In this document: piece after piece, positions 18,561 through 27,091 of the stretch
How positions within the stretch are numbered: position 1 is the stretch's first letter
Layout: every line of letters starts with the position of its first letter
DNA from: Streptomyces sp. cf386
Lineage (GTDB): Bacteria; Actinomycetota; Actinomycetes; Streptomycetales; Streptomycetaceae
DNA: 64,000 nucleotides
Assembly: GCF_900103585.1 (NCBI RefSeq)
Contig: NZ_FNHV01000006.1
Span: forward strand, 1-64,000
Direction of reading: 5' to 3'
Translations under genes and position numbers: made by a program
The notes under the pieces: model-generated
Told to the model about the DNA's origin: nothing
What the model saw: only the letters and a program-made list of their open reading frames with translations
Database searches by the model: none

Positions 18561-20941
18561 GGAGAGAGGGTGTCGAGGGCGGCGGCGCGGGTGCGGGCTT
18601 CGGCGGCTTCGGTGGGGGCGTTGGCGCGGGTGTAGGCATCGGCGGACTGGAGGTAGGCGGTGCGGGCCTCGGCGGGGCGGTGGGCGACTTCGAGGGCGAT
18701 GGCCAGGTTTGCGAGGGTTCGCCCCTCGCCGTACCAGTCCTCAAATCCCCGGCGGAGTTCAAGGGACTTGCCGTGCGCCTCGATCGTCTCTTCCACCTGG
18801 CCCGCCTCCAGCAGGGCGAGGCCGAGGTTGTTCCACGCGATGGCCTCGCCATGGCGGTTGCCGGCGGCGTGGTACAGGTCACGGGCCCGGGTGAGAGCGT
18901 CGACCGCCTCCGCCGCCGGGCCCGCCTCCAGCAGGGCGAGGCCGAGGTGGTTCCATGCCTTGGCCTCGCTACGGCGGTCTCCTGCGGCCTGAAACAGGTC
19001 GCGGGCCCGGGTGAGGGCGCGGACCGCGTCCGCCGCCCGGCCCGCCTCATCGAGGGCGTTGCCGAGGTTGTTCCATGCGATGGCCTCGCTATGGCGGTCT
19101 CCGGTGGCCTGGTACAGGTCACGGGCCCGGGTGAGGGCGCGGACCGCCTCCGCCACCCGGCCTGCCTCCCGCAGGGCGACGCCGAGGTTGTTCAACGTGA
19201 TGGCCTCGTCCAACCGGTCGCCAGCTCGACAGGCCGCCTCCCGCGCCACCTCTCCCACCGTGACCCAGTCATCGAAGTACCGCCGCCAGTCCAGATATCC
19301 CCCCAGGCACTCGGCCAGCCGCACCGCCTCACGCGCGAACCGTTCCTCCCTCCCCCACCCCACCGCAGCCACCAAACCCGCCCGCTCCCCGTCCAGCCAG
19401 GTCAGCGCCTGCGCCCGGTCCGCGAAGCGTTCCGGCTCCACCAACCCCGGAAGCCATCGCAACCGGTCATCCGCCGCATCCGCCCACCGCAGATAGAACC
19501 CCAGCAGCCGCTCCCGCGCTGCATCCCCCTCTTCCCGCAACGCCGATCCCCCCGCCACCACGCTCATCCCGAACACCCGCACCAGGTCATGCAACCGCCA
19601 CCACCCACGCCCGCTCCCCCGCTCGACGAGGTGCGCACGGGCAAGGGCCTTCAACTGGCGTGCCGGAGGTCCCTCCGCCCCGACCAGCGCAGCGGCGACT
19701 TCGTCGCTCACCTCGGGCCCGGGCGCGAGGGCGAGTAGCCGCAGCAACCGAGCCTGGTCCGGGGGCAGTCGGCGGTAGGAGAGGTCAAAGGCCGCCCGAA
19801 CGCTGCGCTCCCCGTCATCCAGATCCTCCAGCCGATCATGCGACTCAGCGATTTCCTCGACGAGTTCGGTCACCGGCTTGTCCGGATCCTCGGCCAGCAG
19901 GGCGGCGGCGATCTGCAGAGCGAGCGGCAGATGACCGCAAAGGGCGGCCAGTCGCTCGGCGGCGCCCAGGTCGTCGACGACCCTGGTGTCGTGCGGGTCG
20001 GCGATCCGCAGGGCGCGGTCGAGGAGTTCGTACGCCTCCTTCGGTCTCAGCTGGTCCAACGAGACTAGCCGCGCGCCAAGTTGAGGCAGCCGGTCGCGGG
20101 ACGTGACCAGGACGCGGTGTCGGGCGTCGCTGGGCAGGAGTGGCCGTACCTGATCCGGCGAGGAAGCATTGTCGGCAAGAACCAGCACCGCGCCCCGTTC
20201 CTGGCCCCGTGCGGCCAGCATCGAGCGGTAGAGCGCGGCCCGTTCGTCCGCCGTGGCGGAGATGTGTTCCGGCCGGGTACCGAGGGCGCGCAGGAGCGCC
20301 TGGAGGGCTCGGTCGGAGGTGACGGGCTCCGCGTCATAGCCGTGCAGGTCGATGAAAAGGACCCCGCCGGGAAACCAGCCCCGCTCGCAGGCCACGTACG
20401 CGGCCTCGACGGCTAGCGCGGTCTTCCCGATGCCGCCGAGACCGGATACGGCGGCGATGAGCACCGCCGACGACCGCACGGCCTCGTGGGGATCGAGCGC
20501 GCCCAGCAAGACCGCCGTCTCCTCCGCCCGCCCGGCGAACCCGCCCGGCCTAGGCGGCAGCCCGGCCATCGCCTCGGGTACAACAGCCCCACCCTGCTGG
20601 ACCACCACCTGCACGCCGACCACCTCACGCAGGAAGACCCCGCCCCGGAAGTCGGCGTGATCCCCGTCGTACCAGGACGTCCCGCTGCCGGGCGCATCCC
20701 GCTCCATGGCCCCCGCCACGCCACGGGCGACGCCCTGCGGATCGGCGGCGAGCAGATCGACGAGTTCCTCGCCCCACTTCCGCACGGCCGCCCGCCGCAC
20801 CGGATCCTGTGCCGCCACCGCGAGTTCGTCAGCCGACGCGCCCGCGCCCAGCCCGACCGCCCCCGCCAGCGACTGCACCGCCCGGCGTCCGTCCTCCCCG
20901 CCCGCGCCCTCGGCCAGGGCCGCCAGTAACGCCGCGTTCAT
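18557..20941 (-). CDS. STAND ATPase (NB-ARC, winged helix, TPR sensor) with N-terminal helical domain
   Basis: 794-residue signal-transducing NTPase of the bacterial NLR-like type. Residues 1-85 form an Ala-rich helical domain that I do not recognise and that may recruit or be the effector. The linker 'YDGDHADFRGGVF' (91-103) recurs in two neighbours. Then 'LPPRPGGFAGR' and NB-ARC: Walker A 'VSGLGGIGKTALA' (166-174), Walker B 'GAVLVLADNASS', 'CGHLPLALQIAAALLA', winged helix 'DLSYRRLPPDQARLL' and an MHD-like 'LHDLVRVFG'. The last ~210 residues are TPRs with a 40-residue (120-bp) period. Binding a ligand on the TPRs would drive nucleotide exchange and oligomerisation. No partner is coupled. The role in defence is inferred from the family. 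Confidence 0.88.
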   Translation of the reverse strand: MNAALLAALAEGAGGEDGRRAVQSLAGAVGLGAGASADELAVAAQDPVRRAAVRKWGEELVDLLAADPQGVARGVAGAMERDAPGSGTSWYDGDHADFRGGVFLREVVGVQVVVQQGGAVVPEAMAGLPPRPGGFAGRAEETAVLLGALDPHEAVRSSAVLIAAVSGLGGIGKTALAVEAAYVACERGWFPGGVLFIDLHGYDAEPVTSDRALQALLRALGTRPEHISATADERAALYRSMLAARGQERGAVLVLADNASSPDQVRPLLPSDARHRVLVTSRDRLPQLGARLVSLDQLRPKEAYELLDRALRIADPHDTRVVDDLGAAERLAALCGHLPLALQIAAALLAEDPDKPVTELVEEIAESHDRLEDLDDGERSVRAAFDLSYRRLPPDQARLLRLLALAPGPEVSDEVAAALVGAEGPPARQLKALARAHLVERGSGRGWWRLHDLVRVFGMSVVAGGSALREEGDAARERLLGFYLRWADAADDRLRWLPGLVEPERFADRAQALTWLDGERAGLVAAVGWGREERFAREAVRLAECLGGYLDWRRYFDDWVTVGEVAREAACRAGDRLDEAITLNNLGVALREAGRVAEAVRALTRARDLYQATGDRHSEAIAWNNLGNALDEAGRAADAVRALTRARDLFQAAGDRRSEAKAWNHLGLALLEAGPAAEAVDALTRARDLYHAAGNRHGEAIAWNNLGLALLEAGQVEETIEAHGKSLELRRGFEDWYGEGRTLANLAIALEVAHRPAEARTAYLQSADAYTRANAPTEAAEARTRAAALDTLSP

Positions 20942-21007
20942 GTGCCTGTTCCGTCCCCCGGTGTCCCGTCAGTCACATCCTTCAACGGTACGCCGCACAA
21001 AGGGAGT

Positions 21008-21547
21008 TCACTCCCCCTTCGCGTACCGCACGACCTGCCAGGCGAGCCCGCCCACAGCCAACGCCTCCGCCACCGACAGCACAACAAGCAGCGCCCCGGA
21101 CTCCCCGTCCACCCAGAACAACACCAGCGCCGCCAACGGCACAGCACAGAAGGCCAACAGGTCCACCAGGAGCTGCACGGCCTTACGGGACCCGCGCCGC
21201 GCGTCCCCCCGGTGCGCGGTCTCCCAGCCGAACGCCTGGAATCCGCCGCCGGGCGCGGCGAGTGCGGCGAGCCGGGGCCCGAGGTCCTCACGGACGTAGG
21301 CGCCGATCGCCGAGATCTTCTGGTCGTTCACGAGGTACGTCCACCCGAGGACGACACACACCGGCGGCAGCGCGAGCAGCATCGAGGCCTGCTTGGCCTG
21401 AGCGGCGGCAGCGATGACGGCGGCCACGACGGCCAGCGTCACGTAGAGCAGGTTGTCCCGGAACCCGATCCGCGCCTTCTGCTCGTCCTTGACGCTCTGG
21501 TACTCGGCGAGCAGCAACTGCCCTACGGTGACGTCCTGTTCCGGCAC
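21008..21547 (-). CDS. Four-helix integral membrane protein beside the STAND module
   Basis: 179 residues. A basic amphipathic N-terminus ('YQSVKDEQKARIGFRDNLL') precedes two adjacent hydrophobic helices, then a cytoplasmic-looking middle ('GAYVREDLGPRLAALAA') and two more helices near the C-terminus. The family is unnamed to me; the organisation recalls membrane effectors such as SLATT-type pore formers, but no motif proves it. The GTG at 21547 has GGGAAGGGAAGAGA directly upstream. It is divergent from the nucleosidase-like gene with only 27 bases between starts, so the two must share regulatory DNA and probably one role. Confidence 0.75.
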   Translation of the reverse strand: MPEQDVTVGQLLLAEYQSVKDEQKARIGFRDNLLYVTLAVVAAVIAAAAQAKQASMLLALPPVCVVLGWTYLVNDQKISAIGAYVREDLGPRLAALAAPGGGFQAFGWETAHRGDARRGSRKAVQLLVDLLAFCAVPLAALVLFWVDGESGALLVVLSVAEALAVGGLAWQVVRYAKGE

Positions 21548-21574
21548 TCTCTTCCCTTCCCCCGGCTGTACGTT

Positions 21575-22447
21575 ATGAGTGTGCCGGAGACTCAGCCCAC
21601 TGTTCTCGTCCTGACCGCGCTTCCTCTCGAATACGCCGCCCTGCGCGCGCATGTCGAGAAGCGGCAGGAGCTCGTGCACCCTGAGGGAACCCGTGTCGAA
21701 ACCGGTCAACTGGCCGGTACGTCCTGGCAGGTTGCCATCGCCGAGCTGGGCATGGGCGCCGAACGGGCCGCCGCTCTCACCACCCAGCTCATCAACTGGC
21801 TGCATCCCGAAGCCGTGTTCTTCGTCGGTGTCGCCGGCAGCCTGAAGGACGACATCGGGATCGGCGACGTCGTCGTGGGCACGCAGGTGTACGAGATCCA
21901 CGGTGGCAAGCAGACGCCGGAGGGTTTCCTGGTCCGGCCGAAGGCCCTGCCGGGCTCGCACGCGCTGGAACAGGCGGCCCGTTCCGCCGTACGGGACTTG
22001 CCCGATGTACGGGCGCACTTCCTGCCGATCGCCACGGGGGACGTGGTCCTGGCGGACTCCGAGTCCGACATCGCCCGGCACCTGCGCAGGAACTACAACG
22101 ACGCGGGCGCGATCGAGATGGAGGGCTCCGGCGCAGCACACGCGGCCCATCTGAACGGCCAGTTGAACGCCCTGGTGATCCGGGGCATCAGCGACCGCGC
22201 CGATGCCGGCAAGCGCGCTGCCGACGCCGCGGGTTCACAGGAACTCGCCGCCAAGCAGGCGGCCGCGGTGACCGTGGCGGTGCTGCGCAAGCACCGGCCC
22301 CGCAAGGGATCGCCTGTTTCCTCCGACTCCGAGGAGGGTCCCCAACAACGCGGAGACGGCGGAGCGACGTACGGCGGAGACCACATCGACTTCCGGGGCG
22401 GGACCTTCCACGGCACCGTCATCGGAAAGAGCGACGAGCGCCGGTAG
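21575..22447 (+). CDS. MTAN/PNP-superfamily nucleosidase, probable conflict-system effector
   Basis: 290 residues of nucleoside phosphorylase/nucleosidase fold. Residues matching the MTAN active site are present: Glu19 in 'TALPLEYAAL', Glu183 in 'IEMEGSGAA' and Asp207 in 'RGISDRAD', plus 'FVGVAGSLKDDIGIGDVV'. Family members cleave N-glycosidic bonds; in defence systems such as Detocs a PNP effector destroys ATP. After residue 245 a disordered linker leads to 'YGGDHIDFRGGTFHG', the same linker that joins N-terminus to ATPase in the two neighbouring STAND proteins, and then the frame stops. The next STAND frame begins at once in another register, so this looks like the N-terminal half of a split PNP-STAND protein. 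Start: ATG 21575, or GTG 21581, which lies six bases after TACGTT and would be leaderless. Confidence 0.85.
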   Translation: MSVPETQPTVLVLTALPLEYAALRAHVEKRQELVHPEGTRVETGQLAGTSWQVAIAELGMGAERAAALTTQLINWLHPEAVFFVGVAGSLKDDIGIGDVVVGTQVYEIHGGKQTPEGFLVRPKALPGSHALEQAARSAVRDLPDVRAHFLPIATGDVVLADSESDIARHLRRNYNDAGAIEMEGSGAAHAAHLNGQLNALVIRGISDRADAGKRAADAAGSQELAAKQAAAVTVAVLRKHRPRKGSPVSSDSEEGPQQRGDGGATYGGDHIDFRGGTFHGTVIGKSDERR

Positions 22448-24533
22448 AGGCAGCAGGGGCACCGCGCACGGCCCGGTCCCGCGAGCGACCGCCGCACTCC
22501 CACCCCGCCCCCTGGGCTTCACCGGCCGCTCGGCCGAGCTGGACCGCCTGCTCCCGCATCTCTCGCCCGACCAGGACGACACGGCCGCGCTCCCGGTCCT
22601 CATCTTCGCCGTCACGGGTATGGGAGGCATCGGCAAGACCGCACTGGCGGTGGAGACGGCGCACCGGGCCCGTACGCAGGGCTGGTTCCCGGGCGGGACG
22701 CTCTTCGTGGACCTGCGGGGGTACGACGACGACCCGGTCACAGCTGATCAGGCGGTGCTGGCGCTGCTCGACGCGCTCGGTGTGCGAGACCGGGATCTGC
22801 CGACGACGTCGGAGCGGCAGTACGACGCGTACCGTGCGCTTCTCGCCGAACGACGGGAGCGGATGCTGCTGATCCTGGACAACGCGTCGGACCCGTCCCA
22901 GTACCTGCCGCTCCTGCCGGGCACGGACCACCACCGGGTGCTCATCACCTCTCGGGACCGTCCCGATGCCCTTTCGGTACGCCTGATCGACCTGGAAGCA
23001 CTCGATCCGGACGACTCCGTCGCGCTCGTGACCCGCGCCCTGCACGACACCGACGAACGCGACGAACGCCCGGCTCGCGAGCCCGACGCACTACGCGAAC
23101 TGACGGGTCTGTGCGGCCACTTGCCCCTGGCCCTCCAGATCGCCTCGGGAATGCTGCGTCGACGACGCCATCGGGACATCGCCTCTCTGGTGGCCGATAT
23201 CCGGGACACCGGGGATCCGACCGCCGTCCTTGACCGGAGTAGTCCGGGAACGGACCTCTACGGACGCTCACTTGTCCTGCGCCCTGTGCTGGAGACCTCC
23301 TACCGGCGGCTGCCGCCCGACGAGGCCCGGCTGCTGCGCATGCTCTGCCTCGCTCCGGGTGCGGAAACCGGCACGGAGGCGGTCGCCGCTCTCGCCGACC
23401 TCGACACGGAGCCCGCGCTGTCCCTGCTGGAGGACCTGGCCGCCAGACATCTCGTCGCGCCGGTGCGGGGCGGCCACGGGACGGCTTCCGCCATGCGGTG
23501 GCGGTTGCATGACCTGGTGCGGGGGTTTGGGGTGGGTGTGGTGGCCGGGGGTGCGGGATTGCGGGAGGAGGGGGAGGCTGCGCGGGAGCGGGTGCTGGGG
23601 TTCTACTTGCGGTGGGCGAATGCGGCTGGTGATCGGTTGCGGTGGCTGCCGGGGAGGGAGGAGCCCGAGCGGTTCGGGGATCGGGGGCAGGCATTGGCGT
23701 GGCTGGACGGGGAGCGGGCGGGTCTGGTTGCGGCGGTGAGTTGGGGGCGGGAGGAGCGGTTCGCGGCCACAGCGGTGCGGCTGGCCCGCTGTCTGGCGGA
23801 GTATCTGCCCTGGCGGCGGTACTTCGACGATTGGATCGCCGTCGCGGAGGCCGCGCTGGAGGCCGCCCGCCGGGCCGGGGGCCGGCTGGACGAGGCCAGC
23901 GCGTGGAACAACCTCGGCCTCGCCCTGCGGAATGCGGACCGAGCGGGGGAGGCGATCGACGCCCACACCCGCGCCCGCGACCTTTACCAGGCAACCGCAG
24001 ACCGCGACAGCGAGGCCATAGCGTGGAACAACCTCGGCCTCGCCCTGCAGGAGGCCGGCCGGGCCGAGGAAGCGATCAACGCCCACACCCGCGCCCGCGA
24101 CCTTTACCAGGCAACCGCAGACCGCTACAGCGGGGCCATGGCGTGGAACAACCTCGGCATCGCCCTGCAGGAGGCCGGCCGGGCCGAGGAGGCAATCGAC
24201 GCCCACACACGCGCCCGCGACCTGTTCCAGGCCGCCGGAGATCGCCACCGCGAGGCCATGACGTGGCACAACCTCGGTATCGCTCTGCGGACGGCGGGCC
24301 GGGCGGAGAACGCGATCGAGGCGTACGGCAAGTCCCTGGAGCTCCGCAGGGAGTTCGAGGACTGGTACGGCGCCGGGCAGACCCTTTACAACCTCGCCGT
24401 CACCTGCGAGGCCGCCGACCACCACGCCGCGGCCCACGCCACCTACCTCCAGGCCGCCGACGCCTTCACCCGCGCCAACGCCCCCACCGAAGCCGCCCAA
24501 GCCCGAACCCGCGCCGCCGAACTACCGGAGTAA
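22446..24533 (+). CDS. STAND ATPase (NB-ARC/TPR), out of frame with the preceding nucleosidase gene
   Basis: About 695 residues from the point where the upstream frame stops. Homology to the neighbouring STAND proteins begins at 'LPPRPLGFTGRSAELDRLL' (from 22497), then Walker A 'VTGMGGIGKTALA', Walker B 'ERMLLILDNAS', 'CGHLPLALQIASGML', winged helix 'SYRRLPPDEARLLRML', 'LHDLVRGFG' and four 40-residue TPRs. The first ATG/GTG/TTG in this frame is the ATG at 22620, which is inside the P-loop. The frame is open back to 22272 without any of these starts. A +1 change from the nucleosidase frame at or before its TAG (22445-22447) would join the two halves. Either programmed frameshifting, a mutation or a sequence error explains this. 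Confidence 0.8.
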   Translation, partial: RGSRGTAHGPVPRATAALPPRPLGFTGRSAELDRLLPHLSPDQDDTAALPVLIFAVTGMGGIGKTALAVETAHRARTQGWFPGGTLFVDLRGYDDDPVTADQAVLALLDALGVRDRDLPTTSERQYDAYRALLAERRERMLLILDNASDPSQYLPLLPGTDHHRVLITSRDRPDALSVRLIDLEALDPDDSVALVTRALHDTDERDERPAREPDALRELTGLCGHLPLALQIASGMLRRRRHRDIASLVADIRDTGDPTAVLDRSSPGTDLYGRSLVLRPVLETSYRRLPPDEARLLRMLCLAPGAETGTEAVAALADLDTEPALSLLEDLAARHLVAPVRGGHGTASAMRWRLHDLVRGFGVGVVAGGAGLREEGEAARERVLGFYLRWANAAGDRLRWLPGREEPERFGDRGQALAWLDGERAGLVAAVSWGREERFAATAVRLARCLAEYLPWRRYFDDWIAVAEAALEAARRAGGRLDEASAWNNLGLALRNADRAGEAIDAHTRARDLYQATADRDSEAIAWNNLGLALQEAGRAEEAINAHTRARDLYQATADRYSGAMAWNNLGIALQEAGRAEEAIDAHTRARDLFQAAGDRHREAMTWHNLGIALRTAGRAENAIEAYGKSLELRREFEDWYGAGQTLYNLAVTCEAADHHAAAHATYLQAADAFTRANAPTEAAQARTRAAELPE
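23881..24360 (+). repeat. Four tandem 120-bp TPR-coding repeats
   Basis: Units begin at 23881, 24001, 24121 and 24241, each encoding one 40-residue TPR. Stretches such as GCGTGGAACAACCTCGGC recur at exactly 120-base spacing (23901, 24021, 24141). The middle units are nearly identical at DNA level, so unequal recombination could change repeat number. Similar 120-bp periods occur in the two minus-strand STAND genes (about 18780-19220 and 28140-28560). Confidence 0.9.
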
Positions 24534-24582
24534 CTCCCCCATCGCCCACACCAAAGCCGTCACCCAATCCGCCGCACACGCA

Positions 24583-24612
24583 TTGACCTGACTAGACCAC
24601 TCAACCTACGTT
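24583..24612 (+). promoter_or_regulatory. Promoter of the sugar ABC operon with a DasR-like half site
   Basis: -35 TTGACC (24583-24588) and -10 TACGTT (24607-24612) are 18 bases apart, about 50 bases before the lipoprotein gene. Between them 24586-24601 matches the DasR dre consensus as I remember it at 12 of 16 positions, with the right half CTAGACCACT complete. A GntR/DasR-type repressor bound there would block RNA polymerase. Confidence 0.6.
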
Positions 24613-24667
24613 CACCAGGCAGCCATCCCCGCGCCACAACGAAGTGCGCCCGCAGGAGGTCATGCCC

Positions 24668-26056
24668 GTGCGCCCCACCGCCACCCGCCCCACTCGCCCG
24701 GCCCTCCCCACACTCCTCGCCCTGACTCTCGCCGCCGCAGCCACACTCACCGCCTGCGGCAGCGGCTCCGGCAGTGACCCGGACACCCTCAAGGTCTCCT
24801 TCAAACAGTCCACGGACAACTCCATCAAGGTGATGGACACCTACCTCGCGGACATCAAGAAGCAGTTCGAGAAGGCGAACCCCGGCAAGAAGGTCGAGTT
24901 CGTCCCCATCAAGGCCCCCGACTCGGAGTACTACACCAAGCTCCAGCAGATGCTCCGCTCCCCCAAGACCGCCCCCGACCTGGTCTACGAGGACACGTTC
25001 CTCATCAACTCGGACATCACCAGCGGGTACTTGAAACCCCTCGACCCGTACCTCGCCAAGTGGCAGGACTGGAACCAGTTCATCGACACCGCGAAGGCCG
25101 CCGCCAAGGGCGAGGACGGCAAGACGTACGGCGTCCCGGACGGCACCGACACCCGGGGCCTGTGGTTCAACAAGGGCATCTTCAAGAAGGCCGGCCTGCC
25201 CACCGACTGGCAGCCGAAGACCTGGGACGACGTCCTCGACGCGGCCCGCACCATCAAGCAGAAGGCCCCCGACGCCATCCCCCTGAACGTCTACACGGGC
25301 AAGCCCGTCGGCGAGGCCGCCACCATGCAGACCTTCGAGATGCTGCTCTACGGCACGAACGACGGCGCGACCGACCCCCTCTACGACAAGTCCACCAAGA
25401 AGTGGGTCGCCGGCGGCCAGGGCTTCAAGGACTCCCTCGCCTTCGTCGAGACCGTCTACAAGGAGAAGCTCGGCCCGGACGTCTCCGACGCCCTCGACCC
25501 CAACGTCATGACCCGCGTCCGCGGCGAGTGGCTCCCGCAGGGCAAGCTCGCCATCGCCCTCGACGGCTCCTGGCTCCCGCAGGACTGGCTCCCCGGCAGC
25601 GGACACGAATGGCCCGAGTGGTCCGACGAACTCGGCCTCGCCGCCCTGCCCACGCAGAACGGCCAGGCCCCCGGCAAGGTGAGCATGTCCGGCGGCTGGA
25701 CCTGGTCCATCCCGGCCAAGGCGGGCAACCCCGACCTGGCCTTCGAGTTCATCAAGACGATGCAGACGAAGGCGAACGCCCAGAAGTGGTACGTCGCCAA
25801 CTCCGGCATCGCGGTACGGCAGGACGTCGCCGACGACCCCGCCTACATCGACGCCCAACCCGGCATCAAGTTCTTCACGGACCTCGTGTCCAGCACCCAC
25901 TACCGCCCCGCGTACCCGGCGTATCCGAAGGTCTCCACCGCCGTGCAGGAGGCGATGGAGGGCGTGACGACGGGCGACATGTCCGTCGAGGAGGCGGCGA
26001 AGGGCTACGACGAGGAGCTGAAGTCGGCGACGGACGACCAGGTGATCGAGAAGTGA
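24668..26056 (+). CDS. Sugar ABC transporter substrate-binding lipoprotein
   Basis: 462-residue extracellular solute-binding protein (family 1). The signal peptide ends in a lipobox 'TLTAC' followed by a Gly/Ser linker, so the mature protein is anchored by Cys to the membrane. Mid-protein motifs such as 'APDLVYEDTFLIN', 'GVPDGTDTRGLWFNKGIF' and 'KLAIALDGSWLP' are typical of oligosaccharide binders. The GTG at 24668 is chosen because GGAGG (24655-24659) is eight bases upstream; the ATG at 24662 is too close. It heads an operon with two permeases and no ATPase, the usual arrangement for transporters energised by the shared MsiK ATPase. Substrate is unknown; the dre-like site hints at an aminosugar or related saccharide. 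Confidence 0.9.
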   Translation: MRPTATRPTRPALPTLLALTLAAAATLTACGSGSGSDPDTLKVSFKQSTDNSIKVMDTYLADIKKQFEKANPGKKVEFVPIKAPDSEYYTKLQQMLRSPKTAPDLVYEDTFLINSDITSGYLKPLDPYLAKWQDWNQFIDTAKAAAKGEDGKTYGVPDGTDTRGLWFNKGIFKKAGLPTDWQPKTWDDVLDAARTIKQKAPDAIPLNVYTGKPVGEAATMQTFEMLLYGTNDGATDPLYDKSTKKWVAGGQGFKDSLAFVETVYKEKLGPDVSDALDPNVMTRVRGEWLPQGKLAIALDGSWLPQDWLPGSGHEWPEWSDELGLAALPTQNGQAPGKVSMSGGWTWSIPAKAGNPDLAFEFIKTMQTKANAQKWYVANSGIAVRQDVADDPAYIDAQPGIKFFTDLVSSTHYRPAYPAYPKVSTAVQEAMEGVTTGDMSVEEAAKGYDEELKSATDDQVIEK

Positions 26057-26078
26057 AGCACGGCGAGGACGACCGCCC

Positions 26079-27086
26079 ATGACCGCCGACGCACAGCGCG
26101 CGGCCGCGGGCCCGAAGGGAGCCGAGTCCCCGTCGGGCCCGCCGACTTCACGCCCAACGACCGACCCGAAACACCCGAAACACCCGAAGCACCCCCGAAA
26201 GCCGCCCCACCCCCACCCCTCCACCCCACTCCACCGCTCCCTCGCCCGAGCCCTCCCCGTCTCCCCCGCCGTCGTCCTCCTGCTCCTCTTCCTCGCCGGC
26301 CCCATCGCCTACTGCGCCTGGATCGCCTTCACCGACCTCCAACTCACCGGCCAGGCCGAGGAGTCGTTCGTCGGCTTCGACAACTTCCGTACGGCGTTCG
26401 GTGACGAGGCGTTCCTCAACGCGGTCTGGCTCACCCTCGTCTTCACCGTCATCTCGGCCCTGATCGGCCAGAACACCCTGGGCCTGGGCCTGGCCGTGCT
26501 GATGCAGCGCGCCTCGAAGCCCGTCCGCACCGTCACCGGCGGCATCGTCATCGCGGCGTGGGTCCTGCCGGAGGTCGTCGCCGGATTCCTCCTCTACGCC
26601 TTCTTCCGCCGCGAGGGCACCCTGAACGCCATCCTGGACTGGCTCCACCTCCCCACCCAGAACTGGCTGTTCACGCTCCCGATCCTGGCTGTGTCGTTCG
26701 CGAACGTATGGCGGGGTACGGCCTTCTCGATGCTGGTCTACTCAGCCGCTCTCAACGAGATCCCGAAGGAGATCACCGAGGCGGCCGAGGTCGACGGCGC
26801 CGGCGGCTGGCGTCGTATGTGGCACATCACGCTCCCGATGATCCGCCGCTCCATCGGCACGAACCTCATGCTCATCACCCTCCAGACCCTGTCCGTCTTC
26901 GGTCTGATCTGGGTGATGACGAGGGGCGGTCCGGGCGGCAAGAGCCAGACGCTGCCGCTGTTCATGTACGAGGAGGCGTTCCAGAAGAGCATGATCGGCT
27001 ACGGCACGGCGGTCGCCCTGCTGCTCCTGGTGGTGGGCTCGTTGTTCTCGTTGGTCTACCTGCGCCTGCTGCGAACGGAGGTCTGA
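26079..27086 (+). CDS. Sugar ABC transporter permease (MalF type)
   Basis: 335 residues. About 55 cytoplasmic residues precede TM1 ('VSPAVVLLLLFLAGPIAYCAW'); they contain 'KHPKHPKHPRKPPHPHP', encoded by a 9-bp DNA repeat, not a normal feature of the family. Six helices follow, with the EAA coupling loop 'EITEAAEVDGAGGWRRMW', which docks to the ATPase. The ATG at 26079 is 22 bases after the binding-protein stop. It pairs with the next permease. Confidence 0.92.
   Translation: MTADAQRAAAGPKGAESPSGPPTSRPTTDPKHPKHPKHPRKPPHPHPSTPLHRSLARALPVSPAVVLLLLFLAGPIAYCAWIAFTDLQLTGQAEESFVGFDNFRTAFGDEAFLNAVWLTLVFTVISALIGQNTLGLGLAVLMQRASKPVRTVTGGIVIAAWVLPEVVAGFLLYAFFRREGTLNAILDWLHLPTQNWLFTLPILAVSFANVWRGTAFSMLVYSAALNEIPKEITEAAEVDGAGGWRRMWHITLPMIRRSIGTNLMLITLQTLSVFGLIWVMTRGGPGGKSQTLPLFMYEEAFQKSMIGYGTAVALLLLVVGSLFSLVYLRLLRTEV
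26164..26199 (+). repeat. 9-bp tandem repeat encoding a Lys-His-Pro run
   Basis: Four imperfect copies of CCCGAAACA-type units lie in the 5' end of the permease gene and give the KHP tripeptide repeats. Slippage here would alter only the disordered N-terminal extension. Confidence 0.75.
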
Positions 27087-27091
27087 CGCCC

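Noticed and set aside
23881..24360. CRISPR array or mobile repeat
   Set aside because: The 120-bp repeats are in-frame TPR codons without spacers; no cas gene or transposase nearby.
22620..24533. ATG 22620 as a normal start for the second STAND gene
   Set aside because: It would begin inside the P-loop and drop the first strand of the NTPase and the conserved LPPRPLGFTGR segment that the DNA still encodes upstream.
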